Assembly: GCA_910586575.1 (NCBI GenBank)
Contig: CAJUJQ010000094.1
Location: 1-12,248 of the forward strand
Length of the DNA: 12,248 nt
Source: an uncultured Clostridia bacterium
Lineage (GTDB): Bacteria > Bacillota > Clostridia > Oscillospirales > Butyricicoccaceae
Direction of reading: 5' to 3'
In this document: piece by piece, positions 1 to 5,874 of the stretch
Position numbering within the stretch: the first letter of the stretch is position 1
How the letters are laid out: every line of letters begins with the position of its first letter
Translations under genes and position numbers: made by a program
Notes under the pieces: model-generated
Told to the model about the DNA's origin: nothing
Databases searched by the model: none
Seen by the model: the letters and a program-made list of their open reading frames with translations, nothing else

Positions 1-69
1 TGATCGCTTCACCCCAGTGATTCTCCGGAATTTTGTGTTTGAATATTCAGCTATCCTTTCGTATTTCAT
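1..69 (-). CDS. Probable IS transposase, N-terminal fragment cut by window edge
   Basis: An ATG at 69 on the minus strand opens a frame that stays open to base 1 (23 codons). It contains KFRRITGVKR after a short MKYER start. This pattern resembles the N-terminal helix-turn-helix segment of DDE transposases of the IS5-like type (HTH_Tnp_4 followed by DDE_Tnp_4), where a short 'F+RLTGV' motif lies near residue 15-20. The start has only a weak purine-rich stretch upstream, as is common for transposases. The surroundings (1-298) are clearly more AT-rich than the rest of the window, in line with acquired DNA. Only 23 residues are visible, so the family assignment is tentative, and whether the element is intact cannot be told here. 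A chance open frame is the alternative. Confidence 0.5.
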   Translation of the reverse strand, partial: MKYERIAEYSNTKFRRITGVKRS

Positions 70-112
70 GTCTCTGTTTTATCATGATTCCCTATTTTCG
101 CAAGAGGTCTAT
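1..112 (-). mobile_element. Probable insertion-sequence end (terminal repeat at about 89-111)
   Basis: Upstream of the putative transposase start, the minus strand reads AGACCTCTTGCGAAAATAGG (about 110-91). It resembles the terminal inverted repeats of some IS5-like elements, which begin with a GACCTCTTGC-type sequence. If this is right, the element ends near 110-112 and runs off the left edge. The partner repeat and the target duplication lie outside the window, so the boundary is inferred and not demonstrated. Confidence 0.4.
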
Positions 113-298
113 TCACAACTTAAGGTTGATTTCCATTTTCAGGGAGGATTATTCTGAAGGGAAGATGCTGTTTTTACGACAAAATTATAGAAATTTCAGC
201 GCTTGCCCTATGTGGAAATATTCCCCATCTTTTTCAGTTGTGTACAGTGATTTTCATAAGCTATTGGTGAGAACACCAGCGGCCAGCGTTTTCACTGC
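113..298. other. AT-rich intergenic stretch, no gene recognised
   Basis: This stretch lies between the probable IS end and the recR operon terminator. It is AT-rich, unlike the neighbouring genes. A frame open on the plus strand (33-344, TTG start) has no ribosome binding site, an implausible Cys- and Phe-rich composition, and runs through the terminator hairpin at 311-328, so I do not call it. A lone TATAAT on the minus strand (189-184) has no convincing -35 partner. Confidence 0.5.
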
Positions 299-328
299 GA
301 AAAAGGAAAAGGAGGGGCACGCCCCTCC
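299..328 (-). terminator. Intrinsic terminator of the dnaX-ybaB-recR operon
   Basis: Read on the minus strand, GGAGGGGC-GT-GCCCCTCC forms a perfect 8-bp GC-rich hairpin (328-311), followed by TTTTCCTTTTT (310-300). It lies about 38 nt past the recR stop codon and is a textbook Rho-independent terminator. Confidence 0.93.
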
Positions 329-365
329 ACTTCAAATCATGTAATTATGAACGGCTGTTGGCGCT

Positions 366-965
366 TTATATCTCGCGCCTGCCCTCCAGCGCACGCATGA
401 GCGTCACCTCGTCAATAAATTCGAGATGCCCGCCGACCGGGATGCCGTACGCCAGCCGCGTGACCCGGACATTGAACGGCTTCAGCAGCCGGGAAATATA
501 CATTGCGGTTGCCTCCCCTTCCGTGTCCGGGTTGGTCGCAATAATGATTTCGCGCACATCAGTTTCGGCGACACGCGTCAGCAGCTCCCGAATCCGGATA
601 TCATCGGGGCCGACGTGGTTCAGCGGCGAAATCGTACCATGCAGTACATGGTACAGGCCGTGGAATTCCCGCGTGCGTTCAAATGCAATCACGTCACGCG
701 GATCCGCCACAACGCAAATCACGCCTTTGTCACGCGTCGGGTTGGAGCAGATGGGGCACACCTCGCTGTCGGTCAGGTTCTGGCAGACCTTACAGGTAAA
801 AATCTGTTGTTTTGCCTGCAAAATCGCCTCCGCGAAGCGCTCCGCGTCCTCCTTTGGCTGGTTCAGCACATGGAAGGCAAGCCGCTGCGCCGTCTTCTGT
901 CCGATGCCCGGCAGGCGGGCGAATTCCTCAATCAGCCGCTCGACCGGCGGCGCAAAGAACTGCAT
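366..965 (-). CDS. recR: Recombination mediator protein RecR
   Basis: RecR acts with RecO, and with RecF where present, to load RecA on SSB-coated gapped DNA in recombinational repair. The 199-residue protein has the usual family length and layout. An N-terminal helix-hairpin-helix segment (about 15-32, with LPGIGQKTAQRLA) is followed by a four-cysteine zinc finger (C58, C61, C70, C73). A Toprim domain follows (about 80-175), including VVADPRD and the acidic NPDTEGEATA motif, and then a C-terminal segment containing GIPVGGHLEFID. The ATG at 965 lies only 3 nt after the ybaB stop and has no strong ribosome binding site of its own, so translational coupling to ybaB is likely. It is the last gene of the dnaX-ybaB-recR operon, an order conserved in Firmicutes. 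No key residue is missing and the call is secure. Confidence 0.97.
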   Translation of the reverse strand: MQFFAPPVERLIEEFARLPGIGQKTAQRLAFHVLNQPKEDAERFAEAILQAKQQIFTCKVCQNLTDSEVCPICSNPTRDKGVICVVADPRDVIAFERTREFHGLYHVLHGTISPLNHVGPDDIRIRELLTRVAETDVREIIIATNPDTEGEATAMYISRLLKPFNVRVTRLAYGIPVGGHLEFIDEVTLMRALEGRREI

Positions 966-968
966 TGC

Positions 969-1310
969 TTAGAACAGCCCCGGCATGGACATGCCGCCGG
1001 TGACGCGCTTCATCTGCTCGGCCTGCTTGTCGTTCGCCGTGCGCAGCGCCTCATTGACCGCTGCAACAACCAAATCCTGAAGCATATCGATGTCGTCCGG
1101 GTCTACCACTTCGGGCTTTAAGGTCAGGCTTTTGACCGTAGTCGTGCCCACCACAACCGCAGTGACAGCGCCGCCGCCTGCGGTGGCAGTGGTCTCCATG
1201 ACCGCGATTTCATCCTGAAGCTTGGCCATGTCGTTCTGCATTTTCTGCGCCTGCTTAATCATCGCGCCCATATTCATGCCGCCCATGCCGCCAAATTTAC
1301 CTTTCGCCAT
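969..1310 (-). CDS. ybaB: YbaB/EbfC family nucleoid-associated protein
   Basis: This small DNA-binding protein (113 residues) of the YbaB/EbfC family is dimeric in characterised members and coats DNA as a nucleoid-associated factor. The N-terminus is Gly/Met-rich (MAKGKFGGMGGMNMGAM), as is common in Firmicute members. It is followed by the long amphipathic helix IKQAQKMQNDMAKLQDEI, a beta region (about 38-63) and the conserved DPDDIDMLQDLVVAAVNEAL segment. The ATG at 1310 is chosen because AGGAGG (1325-1320) lies 9 nt upstream. A longer in-frame start at 1349 would lie inside dnaX and ignore that site. The ribosome binding site overlaps the dnaX stop codon (TAG at 1326-1324), so the gene is tightly joined to dnaX upstream and recR downstream. 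Confidence 0.95.
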   Translation of the reverse strand: MAKGKFGGMGGMNMGAMIKQAQKMQNDMAKLQDEIAVMETTATAGGGAVTAVVVGTTTVKSLTLKPEVVDPDDIDMLQDLVVAAVNEALRTANDKQAEQMKRVTGGMSMPGLF

Positions 1311-1323
1311 AGTCTGTGTCCTC

Positions 1324-2946
1324 CTAAAATTCAAATTCAGTGACTTCAATGTTTAGTTTATGCGCGCGCTCGACGAGTTCGTCCAGCGCGCTGTTATCGT
1401 CCGGCCGCTCCTCGGCAAGCCGGATTTTTACCTTAATTGTATGGCCAATGACAACCGCCGCCGCTTCTTCAATGGCGGGCAGGTCGTTTTTCGCAAGCTG
1501 CTGCGTGATTTCGTCGTCACACAGGATGATGAGCGCGGAATCGGAAAGCAGCGCCTTGCCGGAAAGCTGCAAATTCGTCTGCACCGCCATGCTCACCTTG
1601 CCCTTGAGCGCTTCGAGCAGCTGCGGCCAGCCGGTCCATTCCTGGGCTGCCGGGGCGGGCTTTGGTTTGGCCTGCGCCTTTGCGGGGCGTTCCTCGTCCA
1701 ACCAATCCGGCGCATCAGCGTCGTCAAACGGCGGGGGCGCGTCATCGTCCCCCGGCGGGGGCGGGAAATCATCCTTTGCAGCAACGGGCTCCACATGAAC
1801 GGGTATGCCGTGCTTGAGCTTTTCCTCAATCGCGGACACGCGGCCGGTCAGGTCGTCGTAATCCTCGCCGCGCAGTCCGCACAGGCGCACCGCGCACAGC
1901 TCGGCTTCAATACGCCGGTTGGAAGCCGTGCGCTGCCGGGTCAGGCTTTCCTGAATGACATGCGACCACGCAATCAGCGTCGCGGGGGCGGTACCCTCAC
2001 ACAGCCGCAGCACGGTTTCCATGGGATACGCGGGGCTGAGCAGCGCCGAAACATCGGTTTTTGCGGAGCTTACCAGCAGCATGTCGCGGATCAGCCCCAG
2101 CAGTTGGTCATACACCCCCGAAAGGTCGCGCCCCGCGCGGTAGTATTCGCCAATCAGGCGCACTGCTTCGGCGGCGTCCCCCGCTTTCAGGCTTTCCATC
2201 AGTCCGACCGCGTCGTCTGCGCCCAGGACGCCCAGGCTGTCCGTGACCGCCGCTTCATCGACCGTACCGCCGCCCGCCGCGCGGTCGAGCATGGAAAGCG
2301 CGTCACGCATAGCGCCGTCTGCCAGCCGCGCAATCAGCTGCGCCGCCCCGTCCGTGACTGTCATCCCCTCAGCGGCGGCTACCTCGGACAGGCGCTTCGC
2401 GATATCGCGCGGGGCAATCCGCCGGAAGTCGAACCGCTGGCAGCGGGAAAGGATGGTCTGCGGCACCTTATGGATTTCGGTTGTCGCAAGGATGAACAGC
2501 ACATGCGGGGGCGGTTCCTCAAGCGTTTTCAGCAGCGCGTTGAAAGCCCCTGTTGAGAGCATATGCACCTCATCAATGATGTAAACCCGGCGTTTGACCG
2601 CCGTTGGCGTGTACCGCGTCTCGTTCAGGATATCGCGGATATTGTCCACGCCGTTATTGGAAGCCGCATCCAGCTCGACCACGTCCAGAATCGAGCCGTC
2701 CAGAATCCCCTGGCACGCCGGGCAGACCCCGCAGGGGTCGCCGTCCTTCAGGTGCTCACAGTTGACCGCGCGCGCCAGGATTTTCGCACAGGTGGTCTTG
2801 CCGGTGCCGCGCGTGCCGGTAAACAGATAGGCATGGGACAGCCGCCCGGCTTCCAGCTGGGCGCGCAGGGTATCGGTAATATGCTGCTGGCCAATTACAT
2901 CGGCAAAGGTCAGCGGCCTCCATTTCCGATAAAGCGCCTGATACAA
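1324..2946 (-). CDS. dnaX: DNA polymerase III subunit gamma/tau
   Basis: DnaX is the ATPase of the clamp loader that places the sliding clamp on primed DNA. The start is a TTG at 2946 (Met-Tyr-Gln-Ala-Leu-Tyr-Arg-Lys-Trp-Arg-Pro, the family's typical beginning). GGGAGGG (2959-2953) lies 6 nt upstream, so the longer TTG at 2961, inside that site, is rejected. Visible elements of the 540-residue product are: Walker A GTRGTGKT (44-51), zinc-binding cysteines C63, C72, C75 and C78, Walker B with DEVH (125-128), sensor 1 in LATTEIHKVPQTILSRCQRF with the SRC arginine finger (167-169), and sensor 2 in GAMRDALSMLDR. An acidic, proline-rich linker (about 388-432) leads to a C-terminal domain. I found no A-rich slippery site of the E. 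coli gamma type. It follows the SRP RNA, as in Bacillus and Clostridia. Confidence 0.97.
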   Translation of the reverse strand: MYQALYRKWRPLTFADVIGQQHITDTLRAQLEAGRLSHAYLFTGTRGTGKTTCAKILARAVNCEHLKDGDPCGVCPACQGILDGSILDVVELDAASNNGVDNIRDILNETRYTPTAVKRRVYIIDEVHMLSTGAFNALLKTLEEPPPHVLFILATTEIHKVPQTILSRCQRFDFRRIAPRDIAKRLSEVAAAEGMTVTDGAAQLIARLADGAMRDALSMLDRAAGGGTVDEAAVTDSLGVLGADDAVGLMESLKAGDAAEAVRLIGEYYRAGRDLSGVYDQLLGLIRDMLLVSSAKTDVSALLSPAYPMETVLRLCEGTAPATLIAWSHVIQESLTRQRTASNRRIEAELCAVRLCGLRGEDYDDLTGRVSAIEEKLKHGIPVHVEPVAAKDDFPPPPGDDDAPPPFDDADAPDWLDEERPAKAQAKPKPAPAAQEWTGWPQLLEALKGKVSMAVQTNLQLSGKALLSDSALIILCDDEITQQLAKNDLPAIEEAAAVVIGHTIKVKIRLAEERPDDNSALDELVERAHKLNIEVTEFEF

Positions 2947-2959
2947 GCGTATCCCTCCC

Positions 2960-2996
2960 AAAGAAAAACAGGCAGATGATGAATCTGCCCATCTGC
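2960..2996 (-). terminator. Terminator-like hairpin just before the dnaX ribosome binding site
   Basis: On the minus strand, GGCAGAT (2989-2983), loop TCATC, ATCTGCC (2977-2971) makes a perfect 7-bp stem followed by TGTTTTTCTTT (2970-2960). An overlapping alternative stem, GCAGATG (2996-2990) with CATCTGC (2978-2972), uses the same right arm. The T-tract ends next to the dnaX ribosome binding site. It may terminate SRP RNA transcripts or act as an attenuator for dnaX; the sequence does not decide between these. Confidence 0.7.
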
Positions 2997-3009
2997 AAAT
3001 ACGATTTTC

Positions 3010-3058
3010 AAAAGCCTGTGGATTCCGGCGGCTGCCATATCAGTCTGCCGGAATCCGC
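3010..3058 (-). terminator. Hairpin after SRP RNA, possible weak terminator
   Basis: Read on the minus strand, GGATTCCGGC (3056-3047) pairs perfectly with GCCGGAATCC (3029-3020) across a 17-nt loop, and G-T pairs extend the stem slightly. A short TTTT run (3013-3010) follows after a few bases. It begins about 10 nt beyond the expected SRP RNA 3' end. The short T-run makes it a weaker terminator than the one at 2960-2996. It could also be a processing stem. Confidence 0.5.
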
Positions 3059-3068
3059 GAAACGCCCT

Positions 3069-3350
3069 ATAAGACCGCACACCGGAAAGTCGAAACGCCG
3101 GCCCCCACAGCCTCTTAGCAGGAACGGTTCGCAATCGGCAGTTCTGCGGCACACAGAGGGTTCTGCTTAATGCTGCTCGGTTCCCCGCCTGACATGGTTC
3201 ACAGTCCTCCGTTGCGCAGTACCAATCGGTCATTACCGCAAATGCCATCGCAAACGTGGGGGACGGTATCCCTCGTTCCCGGGATTCCACCCTGCTGTAG
3301 CGGATTGCAGGTACAAGGCACCGCTGCCGCCCCGTCTAGTGCGGCCTTAT
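3069..3350 (-). ncRNA. ffs: Signal recognition particle RNA, large (Alu-containing) type
   Basis: This is the RNA core of the signal recognition particle, which binds Ffh and targets membrane and secreted proteins. The ends pair: ATAAGGCCGCAC at the 5' side (3350-3339) matches GTGCGGTCTTAT at the 3' side (3080-3069). The Alu-domain sequence near the 5' end (CTAGACGGGG, GCAGCGGTGCC, GCAATCCGCT, AGCAGGG) closely follows the Bacillus scRNA. Helix 8 shows TGTCAGG, a CGG-GGAA-CCG tetraloop stem and AGCAGCATTAAGC (about 3196-3166). The CGG/CCG closing pairs differ from the E. coli ones but keep pairing. The length is about 280 nt, as in Bacillus (about 270). The position immediately upstream of dnaX is the conserved Firmicute arrangement. 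The ends are estimated from pairing; the primary transcript probably starts about 45 nt earlier and is trimmed. Confidence 0.95.
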
Positions 3351-3403
3351 ACGGCGCTTCGCGCAGGCAGCCGCCGGTTCCGGCGACCGCCATTAGTTCT
3401 TAT

Positions 3404-3432
3404 ATTATACTATAGATGCATCCGGATTTCAA
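3404..3432 (-). promoter_or_regulatory. Strong sigma-A promoter for SRP RNA (and possibly dnaX operon)
   Basis: On the minus strand, TTGAAA (3432-3427), a 17-nt spacer and TATAAT (3409-3404) match the housekeeping consensus at 11 of 12 positions. An A-rich run, GAAAAAAATGC, sits just upstream of the -35 and may act as an UP element. Transcription should start near 3397. No other promoter is apparent between the SRP RNA and dnaX, so some dnaX transcription may begin here. Confidence 0.9.
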
Positions 3433-3520
3433 GCATTTTTTTCGTTGTGTAGAAATTTCCGTTTTCCGCCAGATTTGCGAGTGCACGGCGGCGCTTCCGC
3501 TCCCTGTTACGCTCATCTCA

Positions 3521-3561
3521 GAAGAAAAAGTGTGCAAACACGCGTTTCGCGGCCTGCACAC
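3521..3561 (-). terminator. Intrinsic terminator after the MATE gene
   Basis: Minus strand: GTGTGCA (3561-3555) pairs with TGCACAC (3536-3530), with a further inner CGCG/CGCG pairing around an AAA loop. TTTTTCTTC (3529-3521) follows. It lies 34 nt past the MATE stop codon and separates this operon from the SRP RNA promoter. Confidence 0.92.
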
Positions 3562-3594
3562 TGGTATTCACCAAATATTGGGAAACATCCGCCG

Positions 3595-4920
3595 TCATGC
3601 CGCGCGGAGCTTCCGCGCCAGCCGAGCCAGGCAGCACCCGGACACCGCGAACGCGGCAGCTTCGGCAAGCGGGACGGCAAGCCAAAGCCCGGCAACGCCA
3701 AGCACGCGCGGCAGCAGCAGGATTCCCGCCGTGAGGAAACAGAACGTCCGCAGGAAGGACAGCAGCGCCGAGATTTTCCCATCCGAAAGCGCGGTAAAAA
3801 GCGCGGAGGTGAACAGGTTCACACCGCAAAACAGGAAGGAAACCGAAAAGATGCGGAAGCCCTCCACCGCGAGGAGATAAACCGCGCTTCCCGGTGCGGC
3901 GAAGAAAGCGGTCAGCCCCGCGCTGCCGCACCAGGCCGCAAGGAAGCCCGCCGCTGAAACGCCCGCGACCAGCTCCAGGCAGTCCAGGACGGTGCGCCGC
4001 ACGCGGGCGGGGTTTCCCTCGCCCAATTGAAAGCTGATAATGGGGGAAACGCCCATGGAGAACCCAAGGCAAGCCGTACTGAACAGGAATTGCGCGTAAA
4101 TGAGGATAGTCAGCGCGGCGACGCCGTCCGCTCCGCGCAGGGACAGCATGGCGCGGTTGAGCAGGCAGGTGGTCACGGCGGCGGCAAGCTGGCCGACCAA
4201 CTCGGACGCGCCGTTAGAGCAGCTTTTCATAAGGACATCCGGCGCGCGCGATGGGCGGCAGAAAGCGGGTGCCTGTTTCCGCCGCGAGAAGAACCACAGC
4301 CCCGCCAGCGCAGGAACCATCTGGCCAAGCCCGGTGCCGAGCGCCGCCCCGCGCACGCCCAGCCCGCAATATTTCATAAAAACGACATCAAGCACGAGAT
4401 TGAGCACCCCCGCGCCAATGGACAGCGCCGAACCAAGCCCCGGCCTTCCCGCCGCGACGAAGAAGCTGGCGAACAGCGTTTGCAGGAAGGTTGCGGGGAG
4501 GAACAGCAGCAGCGTGCCGAGATAGGCCTTGCAGCCTGCCCAAAGCCGTCCGCTGGCGCCGAGGAAACGCAGGATCTGCGGAAAGCAGAGCAGCCCGGCA
4601 GCGGCAAGCAGCAGCCCGAGGCATCCGCCAAACAGGACGATTTGGGTAAACCGGGCACTTGCGCGGCGGTGCTCCCCCGCCCCCATGTCCCGGGCAATGA
4701 CGGCGCTGCCGCCTGCGGCAAGCATGGTGGCAATGCCGACGGCAACATTGCTGACCGGGGTGACGATATTGACCGACGCGAGCGCGTCCGTACCGACCAG
4801 CTGTGAGACGAGCACGGTATCCGTGACCGTATAAAGCCCCATGCAGACCATCATAACCACGGTCGGCAGAGCGAAGCGCAGCAGGCCAGGGGCGCGGCGT
4901 TCCTGGGCAAGCGGGTTCAT
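3595..4920 (-). CDS. MATE family multidrug/Na+ (H+) efflux transporter
   Basis: This is an inner-membrane antiporter of the MATE (NorM/MepA/DinF-like) superfamily, whose members export cationic drugs and metabolites using ion gradients. The 441-residue length is normal. Long hydrophobic segments throughout fit 12 transmembrane helices in two similar halves. Family landmarks include the N-terminal FALPTVVMMVCMGLYTVTDT segment, ALASVNIVTPV, GGSAVIARDMGAG and, in the second half, GFSMGVSPIISFQLGEGN. The frame extends far upstream to 5262, but the ATG at 4920 is chosen because the family's usual N-terminus starts there and the ATGA overlap with the preceding gene's stop implies coupled translation. 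Only a weak AGGCGG precedes it, in keeping with coupling. The substrate cannot be inferred from sequence. Co-transcription with the AraC-GNAT gene suggests an inducible resistance or export role. Confidence 0.93.
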   Translation of the reverse strand: MNPLAQERRAPGLLRFALPTVVMMVCMGLYTVTDTVLVSQLVGTDALASVNIVTPVSNVAVGIATMLAAGGSAVIARDMGAGEHRRASARFTQIVLFGGCLGLLLAAAGLLCFPQILRFLGASGRLWAGCKAYLGTLLLFLPATFLQTLFASFFVAAGRPGLGSALSIGAGVLNLVLDVVFMKYCGLGVRGAALGTGLGQMVPALAGLWFFSRRKQAPAFCRPSRAPDVLMKSCSNGASELVGQLAAAVTTCLLNRAMLSLRGADGVAALTILIYAQFLFSTACLGFSMGVSPIISFQLGEGNPARVRRTVLDCLELVAGVSAAGFLAAWCGSAGLTAFFAAPGSAVYLLAVEGFRIFSVSFLFCGVNLFTSALFTALSDGKISALLSFLRTFCFLTAGILLLPRVLGVAGLWLAVPLAEAAAFAVSGCCLARLARKLRAA

Positions 4921-5714
4921 AAGCGTACCGCCTGAACCATCCGTTGGGTGGGGTAGCCGAATTCGGTCAGCAGCTCCCCCTCGGCGAAACCTAGCCGGAG
5001 CAGCGCGGCGCGGTAGCCGGGGTCGGCGCAGTCGCGGGCGCGGAAGGTGGTTACACTGACCGGGCGGCCGCAGAGCTGTGCGGCACGGGCAAGCAGCTGC
5101 GCCTCGATACCGTGTTTCCGATACTGCGGGTGCACCGCGAAAAACTCCATCGCGCCCGTGTCTGCGGAAAATACCGCCGCGCCGAGCGCCGCCTGCCTGC
5201 CGCGCACAATCAGCGCCCGCCGTGCCGCAATCTGCCCGGCGAGCTTCCGCAAATAGCCGCATTCCTCCAGACAGGGGAAGCTGTCAACCGTCAGCCGGAC
5301 GAGCGCCATCCACTGCGGGATATCCGCCGGGACGGCGAAATCAGGCGATGTGAGCGGCACCGGCTCGGCGTCCAGCCGCATCGGCAGTTGGAGCGCGTAA
5401 AAACAGCGCCGGGCGCGGAACTGCGCGGGCGTACATTTATACATTGCCTTAAAGCGGGTCGAAAAAGCCTGCTGGCTTTCATACCCGGCGCATAGCGCGG
5501 CCTGCATAATCGGCTGATCGGTTTCGGCAAGCAGGCGGGCGGCTTCGGTCAGCCGTCTCCGCCGGAAATAAGCGTGCGGCGGCTGTCCGGCCGCTGCCGT
5601 AAATTGGTGCAGCAGGTGGTATTTGGAATAATGGAGTGCTTTTGCAAGCGACGGGAAATCGAGCGGCTCGTCAAGATGCTCCTCCATATATTGTAAGGCG
5701 GCCTGAACCGGCAT
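4917..5714 (-). CDS. AraC-type DNA-binding domain fused to a GNAT acetyltransferase domain
   Basis: The 265-residue protein combines two domains. Residues 1-100 form the double helix-turn-helix of AraC/XylS regulators: LAKALHYSKYHLLHQF is the first unit, and QAALCAGYESQQAFSTRFKAMYKCTPAQFR is the strongly conserved second unit. After a linker (about 101-128), residues 130-265 look like a GNAT N-acetyltransferase: AALGAAVFSADTGAMEFFAVHPQYRKHGIEAQLL matches the beta4/alpha3 acetyl-CoA motif A, and the Y-RAALLRLGF segment matches motif B. The usual Q/R-x-x-G-x-G/A pyrophosphate loop reads YRKHGIEA, with Glu where a small residue is common, so catalytic competence is uncertain. The domain could be a ligand or acetyl-CoA sensor. 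The ATG at 5714 has GAAGGAGGGG 5 nt upstream. Its stop overlaps the MATE start by 4 nt, so it is probably the local regulator of the pump, possibly also modifying the exported compound. Confidence 0.9.
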   Translation of the reverse strand: MPVQAALQYMEEHLDEPLDFPSLAKALHYSKYHLLHQFTAAAGQPPHAYFRRRRLTEAARLLAETDQPIMQAALCAGYESQQAFSTRFKAMYKCTPAQFRARRCFYALQLPMRLDAEPVPLTSPDFAVPADIPQWMALVRLTVDSFPCLEECGYLRKLAGQIAARRALIVRGRQAALGAAVFSADTGAMEFFAVHPQYRKHGIEAQLLARAAQLCGRPVSVTTFRARDCADPGYRAALLRLGFAEGELLTEFGYPTQRMVQAVRL

Positions 5715-5746
5715 GGGAACCCCTCCTTCAGGATTTGTTTTCTACC

Positions 5747-5755
5747 ATTATAACA
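5747..5755 (-). promoter_or_regulatory. Extended -10 promoter for the AraC-GNAT/MATE operon
   Basis: Minus strand TGTTATAAT (5755-5747) is a perfect TATAAT with the TG extension. The -35 region at 17-18 nt distance is poor (ACAAAA type), as expected for an extended -10 or activator-dependent promoter. Transcription should start near 5740, about 26 nt before the ATG. Confidence 0.65.
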
Positions 5756-5783
5756 CAGTCCGCAGCCGGTTTTGTTATCGGGA

Positions 5784-5807
5784 TTGCGGATTTTTTGTTC
5801 TCCGCAA
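5784..5807. promoter_or_regulatory. Inverted repeat between divergent promoters, candidate operator
   Basis: TTGCGGA (5784-5790) and TCCGCAA (5801-5807) form a perfect 7-bp inverted repeat around a T-rich 10-nt spacer. It sits between the -35 regions of the divergent AraC-GNAT and deacetylase promoters. Neither strand places a clear T-tract after it, which argues against a terminator. Binding by the AraC-GNAT protein is a guess from position. Confidence 0.4.
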
Positions 5808-5817
5808 AAAGAAAGTG

Positions 5818-5845
5818 CTTGTATCCCGGCGCGCCTGCGTATAAT
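5818..5845 (+). promoter_or_regulatory. Promoter of the polysaccharide deacetylase gene
   Basis: A perfect TATAAT (5840-5845) is preceded by a weak -35-like CTTGTA (5818-5823) at 16 nt. Expected start is near 5852, about 23 nt before the ATG. The weak -35 may mean that an activator helps. Confidence 0.6.
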
Positions 5846-5874
5846 AAAGGGAGCGAAAAAAGGAGGGGATGTAT

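Noticed and set aside
184..189. TATAAT on the minus strand as a promoter
   Set aside because: No plausible -35 hexamer at 16-18 nt and no gene starting shortly downstream on that strand other than the tentative transposase fragment.
33..344. Plus-strand 103-residue open frame at the left edge
   Set aside because: TTG start without ribosome binding site, unlikely composition, and it reads through the recR operon terminator hairpin.
1324..2946. Programmed frameshift in dnaX giving a gamma form
   Set aside because: No A-rich slippery heptamer was found near the proline-rich linker.
4027..4806. 259-residue plus-strand open frame
   Set aside because: Antisense to the MATE gene, very charged and repetitive in composition, with no recognisable domain.
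4921..5262. N-terminal extension of the MATE frame by 114 residues
   Set aside because: The extension is Arg-rich, lies antisense-like in another frame of the AraC-GNAT gene, and the ATGA-coupled start at 4920 gives the normal family N-terminus.
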